Assembly (NCBI RefSeq): GCF_024199845.1
Contig: NZ_JANADO010000001.1
Coordinates: 5,828,001-5,892,000 of the forward strand
From: Bradyrhizobium sp. CCGB12
Lineage (GTDB): Bacteria > Pseudomonadota > Alphaproteobacteria > Rhizobiales > Xanthobacteraceae
Length of the DNA: 64,000 bases
Direction of reading: 5' to 3'
In this document: one piece after another, positions 60,529-64,000 of the stretch
Numbering within the stretch: position 1 is the stretch's first letter
Layout of the letters: each line of letters begins with the position of its first letter
Position numbers and translations under genes: made by a program
The notes under the pieces: generated by a model
Told to the model about the DNA's origin: nothing
Databases searched by the model: none
What the model saw: only the letters and a program-made list of their open reading frames with translations

Positions 60529-61659
60529 TCACCTATCTTGAACTTGTTTAAGTTCCTCCTGAAAGTGTTGCAGAGCGGCCGGAGAAAGGCTCTTGACATT
60601 TGCGGCCGCCTCAAGGGCCTGCGCTCGTAAGGAGGATACCGACCGGATGCTTTCTGGGGCGCGAGGATAGACCTTGGCAGCTCCTTGCTTATCGCCATCC
60701 GAGAGCGCCAAATTCTCCCCGCCGGTGTAGCATGGGCTGTTCGTACCGGCGACAAACATCCAATCTCTGAAAAAGTATTTCATGATAGAGGTTTTGTCGA
60801 AAGGACCGATGTCATAAGCGTGCGAATCGCGTAACGGCTTCAAATTGAAATCCACCACCGCCGCCGGCCAGTTGTTAGGTGGTCCGCCGAGGAGCGTGTA
60901 GAGCCCCGGTCGTCTGTTCTGGTTGTCTGGTCTGTATTGCCCGAACGAGTCCGTTGTCGGCACATAACCAGGATCGTCATTGAACCTGAAGTCGCAAGGG
61001 GCCAACGGAGATTGATGCTCGTGCTCAAATCCGATGGCGTGGCCGAACTCATGAAGGGCCACGGCCGCCCAATCGGTGGGCTTTTCTTGATCAAATCCTT
61101 CCAAATTGAGCGATTCCTCCCCAGGTCTGGTAACCGTCCGGTTGGTGCTATCGTTACCAACGAGCGAGTAGTAGCCGCGTTGATCAAAGCTTACGCGAAT
61201 GTCAGCTGCGAAGTTCGAGTCCGATATATTCCAGGTTCGATACTTCCCCGTGGCCGGATCAACGCCAAAGTCAAACTTCAGATTAGCGAATTGGGCCCAC
61301 TCCGCGACAGCGGTTGCGATCTGTTGATGAAGCGAAGTATCTCCTCCGCGGAACGCAACCTTTAGGGTTTGCGCAGGCTGCCATCGCTTTGTTAGATTGA
61401 CAATGGATTGCGGTGAAAGGTTCGGTGATCTCACCGTGCTCAACGCGCGCCGGCGCTGTTCCATGCGAGCTTCGAGTCGATCTGGATAACGCTCTATAAT
61501 AGGTAATTTTGTTTCGGCCCCCGCTGGCGCCCCCGTAACGCGATCGTCCGGCGCTACAGGCGGCCGCGTGTCTTGGGACCGAGCCGGTGGTGACCCCACG
61601 GCAATCGCGCAGGACAGCAGCAACATCGCGTTAATTCCCGATGCAAATTTGCTCATCAT
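60529..61659 (-). CDS. Secreted zinc metalloprotease (metzincin type)
   Basis: ATG 61659, with GAGGAG four bases upstream, gives 376 aa; the longer frame from 61827 is not supported. A signal peptide (MMSKFASGINAMLLLSCAIAVG) is followed by a propeptide-like region. The catalytic motif ALHEFGHAIGFEHEH is HExxHxxGxxH, and SIMKYFF is a plausible Met-turn. This places it with the astacin/M12-like zincins. The last 60 residues are helical. It probably forms an operon with the cupredoxin-like gene. Confidence 0.87.
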   Translation of the reverse strand: MMSKFASGINAMLLLSCAIAVGSPPARSQDTRPPVAPDDRVTGAPAGAETKLPIIERYPDRLEARMEQRRRALSTVRSPNLSPQSIVNLTKRWQPAQTLKVAFRGGDTSLHQQIATAVAEWAQFANLKFDFGVDPATGKYRTWNISDSNFAADIRVSFDQRGYYSLVGNDSTNRTVTRPGEESLNLEGFDQEKPTDWAAVALHEFGHAIGFEHEHQSPLAPCDFRFNDDPGYVPTTDSFGQYRPDNQNRRPGLYTLLGGPPNNWPAAVVDFNLKPLRDSHAYDIGPFDKTSIMKYFFRDWMFVAGTNSPCYTGGENLALSDGDKQGAAKVYPRAPESIRSVSSLRAQALEAAANVKSLSPAALQHFQEELKQVQDR

Positions 61660-61869
61660 CCTACTCCTCGGTGCTGAAGCTCGCTGCGTTGACGCACCGC
61701 AGTTGAGCCACTCTTCATCTAAGTTTCCAAGGTATCTGTATCCTGGATCTCCTCGTGAATGGGAAAAGGAGGTCGCTGCCGTCACGCCACCGTTCGACCG
61801 GCTGGTCGGCCAAAACGACTCGGCCAAAATTGGTCTGCAGTGTGTCGGCGTTGGCGTCGTGCCAAGCTT

Positions 61870-62774
61870 CTAAAAGCTAAATAGGATCAATTGGGCACCC
61901 CTTTTGAAGGGAGTCCCACAGCCGTCGCGTTTGATTGCGAGAAGTATCCGCCAAATCCTCAACAAGTTACATTCAGATAAAAGACTTTTCGCGAATTGCC
62001 GCTACCATAGCGGGCGGGCCCTTCTCGGCATGTCGAGAACTTCCCGTGCATCAAATGAATTATACAACCGCGCGAAATTCGAGTCAAATATTCTTCCGAT
62101 CGCCGCGCCTTCCAAGCTGTCATTCCGACATCCCGCCAACCTTATGAGCGCGTTGACGCTTCATCCAATCGCAACGCGCAACCTACTTGCTGACCGCATG
62201 GGCATATTGCCGTTCATGAAAAGGAGACGGTTCTTCATCCGCTTCGGCGGAGACGCCAAACCGCGGGCAACCGATCGCAGGATCGATGCAGCGAATTGCT
62301 AGCGAGGAGTGAGATAAGCAGAACCTGTAAGAGCGATACAAAGCCGCATCTTCGTATAGAAATGTGAGCTCGCGCTCGAGATGCTGCAGCATCAGGCGAT
62401 AAATGCCTGTCGTTGTTACCACGATTCACTTTCGACGATGAACTGAGACGCAGCAATGGTTTGGCTTCCGAAGTCGTGCTCATCTTCGTCTTCCGGCTCA
62501 TCGATTGTCTTGGGACTGAGCCGTTTCGTGGATCGCATCCCAGCCGCCCACGCCTCAATCGGTCCCCGCGAACCTTCGATATGGCGAAATTGTCCGAAAA
62601 GCCGCAGCACGAACATATCGATCTGGGGGGAGTTCGCTCGCTTCGCTTCAACATGCGCTCGCTGTGCTCCAGCGCCAGTTAGCGCGTCAGACATTGCATT
62701 GGGCTGACGACGAACTATTGAACTGACTTCTCTCAGGTCTTCTTACCCCCAAATCCGGTGAACGCCTTCAGGAA
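61870..62774. other. Stretch without a recognisable gene
   Basis: Minus-strand readings at 62183-62422 and 62416-62694 overlap end to end and could be small proteins, but neither shows a known domain or ribosome site. Otherwise nothing is seen. Confidence 0.35.
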
Positions 62775-63665
62775 TCAACCAACAAGGTGCCCTCGCACGA
62801 AGGCCGCGACCTCTTCGATCGAGGCCATGCCTTCGTCGAGCATCGGCGCAAACAATTGCCAGGAGTGGCACATGCCGTCCCAGACCTTCAGCTCAGCAAC
62901 GACGCTCGCCTGACGGAGACGCTCAGCGAGTTGCACGCTGTCGTCGCGCAGCAGTTCCCACGATCCGACGTGAATCATTGTCGGCGGTAGCTTCGACAGA
63001 TCACCATTCAGCGGCGTAAGATAAGGCGACGTTGGAACGCTGGCGCCGAAATAGACGCGCTTGAATAGCTCGACCAGTTGTGGGGTGAGCAGGGGGGCGT
63101 CGGCGGCGGAGCGGAACGACTCGCTCTGTCCGGTGAAGTCAAGTGCCGGGGACATCACAGCCAACGCACCCGGAATGGGTAGCCCTTCGTCGCGGGCACG
63201 CATCGCCGTCTATATTGTGAGGTTACCGCCCGCCGAGTCGCCGGACAGGCAAATTGCGGACGGCGCGAAGCCCTGTTCCAGCGCCCATTTGTATACGGCG
63301 AGCGCATCGTCATGGGCGGCGGGCGCCGGATGTTCAGGCGCGAGCCGATAGTCCGCGGCGAGGACGGCAACGCCGGAGGCACGCGCGAGATTAGCGGCGA
63401 TAACACGGTGCGATCGTGACGAGCCAAAGAAAAAGCCGCCGCCGTGGAAATGAACGATCAAGCACTTGTCGTTCGAGTCGGGATAGTGGATCAGGTCGCC
63501 GCTGACAGGACCCGACGATACCCGCTTGATCATGGCGCCGTCCGGGATTGGCGTCTGCGCATTGCTTTCCTCGAACCATGCGCGCATGTCCGCCGGGCTG
63601 CCATTGTCTGGCGGCGGGAATTGCGCGCTCGTCTGCAAGATCGCTGCGAGCTGCTGCTTGGACAT
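62775..63665 (-). pseudogene. HSL-type alpha/beta hydrolase interrupted by an amber codon
   Basis: The 297-codon frame from 63665 to 62775 contains a single in-frame TAG at about 63210-63212, between GGNLTI and TAMRARDEG. Otherwise the enzyme is complete: HFHGGGFFFGS oxyanion motif, GDSAGGN with nucleophile Ser, and a C-terminal DGMCHSWQ with the catalytic His. A C-to-T change in a CAG codon would explain it. It is a recent pseudogene or an amber-read-through gene; nothing suggests suppression. Confidence 0.85.
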
Positions 63666-63780
63666 GTTTCCTCCTATTTCTTATGCGCGGCACGCCGGCA
63701 GATCGGCCGGTTGGTATAGTTTTCCCGAAGGTGACGAGGCGCTAGGCGCGTCGTCTTGCCCGCAGGGAGCGATCTTTCGT

Positions 63781-64000
63781 TCAGTCCATTCGCACGATCG
63801 GTTTGATCACGGCACCGGTCTCCGAATCGAATATCGCAGTATTGATCTCATCGAGGGTGTAGAACTTGACGAGCTTGTCGAACGGGAAACGGCCGCTCCG
63901 GTAGAGATCGATCAGCTCCGGGATGAAGACTGCGGGATCGGAGTCGCCCTCGACGATGCCGATCAGGCGGCGGCCACCGCTCATGAAATGGGTCTCGTTG
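63781..64000 (-). CDS. Zinc-dependent alcohol dehydrogenase, C-terminus (partial)
   Basis: The reading begins outside the window and ends at 63781. The visible 72 residues (GRRLIGIVEGDSDPAVFIP, FPFDKLVKFYTLDEINTA, IKPIVRMD) match the C-terminal end of medium-chain dehydrogenases of the aryl-alcohol/zinc type. The catalytic and NAD-binding parts are beyond the edge. It is upstream of the HSL esterase on the same strand and may have formed a small catabolic operon with it. Confidence 0.85.
   Translation of the reverse strand, partial: NETHFMSGGRRLIGIVEGDSDPAVFIPELIDLYRSGRFPFDKLVKFYTLDEINTAIFDSETGAVIKPIVRMD

Overview
The window looks like an alphaproteobacterial chromosome, most probably Bradyrhizobium or a close relative (Nitrobacteraceae). 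That is inferred from high-GC coding style, rhizobial-type small proteins, a rhizobial-style IS630 element and sigma-54 catabolic regulation; no rRNA or tRNA gene is visible to confirm it. The first 23 kb and much of 48-57 kb are mosaic accessory DNA with many broken genes. About 23-48 kb is dense, ordinary-looking metabolic DNA.

1-6.3 kb: two divergent conflict-type modules. On the minus strand a membrane-anchored CHAT (caspase-like) protease is translationally coupled (ATGA) to an exported metallophosphoesterase cut by the window edge. On the plus strand a small EACC1-like membrane protein precedes a 574-aa protein with a HELTH zincin-like motif. An IS630 element follows (6.4-7.4 kb), then a graveyard (7.4-11 kb) of a DUF6035-like gene, a TIR-domain gene with about four frameshifts and an HNH fragment.

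11-14.3 kb: the highlight. A two-gene operon encodes a nucleoside-phosphorylase-like domain fused to an APAZ-like domain, coupled by ATGA to a short Argonaute whose PIWI lacks catalytic residues. This predicts an Argonaute-triggered, nucleotide-depleting abortive-infection system. 15.6-23 kb holds small conserved proteins, a Fic AMP-transferase with palindromic operators, and a 1340-aa single-chain XRE + PD-(D/E)XK nuclease + STAND NTPase + helical-repeat defence candidate, ending at an adk gene fragment.

23-27.9 kb: acetyl-CoA synthetase, then an MFS transporter and alpha/beta hydrolase operon with a perfect-looking sigma-54 promoter and a palindromic enhancer next to a divergent PAS-AAA-HTH activator. 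29.6-38.9 kb: a chemoreceptor and a cobalt nitrile hydratase cluster (CobW-like chaperone, beta, alpha, activator, two GlxA-type AraC regulators, NiCoT cobalt transporter, ATC-hydrolase-like protein), with a second sigma-54-like promoter in front. No amidase is present.

39-48.2 kb: epoxide hydrolase with a WYL regulator, malonate-transporter and NiCoT remnants, LysR/GMC oxidoreductase pair, then a MocR regulator, PaiB-like protein, rubredoxin, LysE exporter and cupin. 48.2-57 kb is decayed DNA (IclR and XRE pseudogenes, a DUF4239 protein, a few small proteins). 57-64 kb carries a GH127 glycosidase, a secreted zinc protease with a cupredoxin-like protein, an HSL-type esterase broken by one amber codon, and the C-terminus of a zinc alcohol dehydrogenase running off the window.
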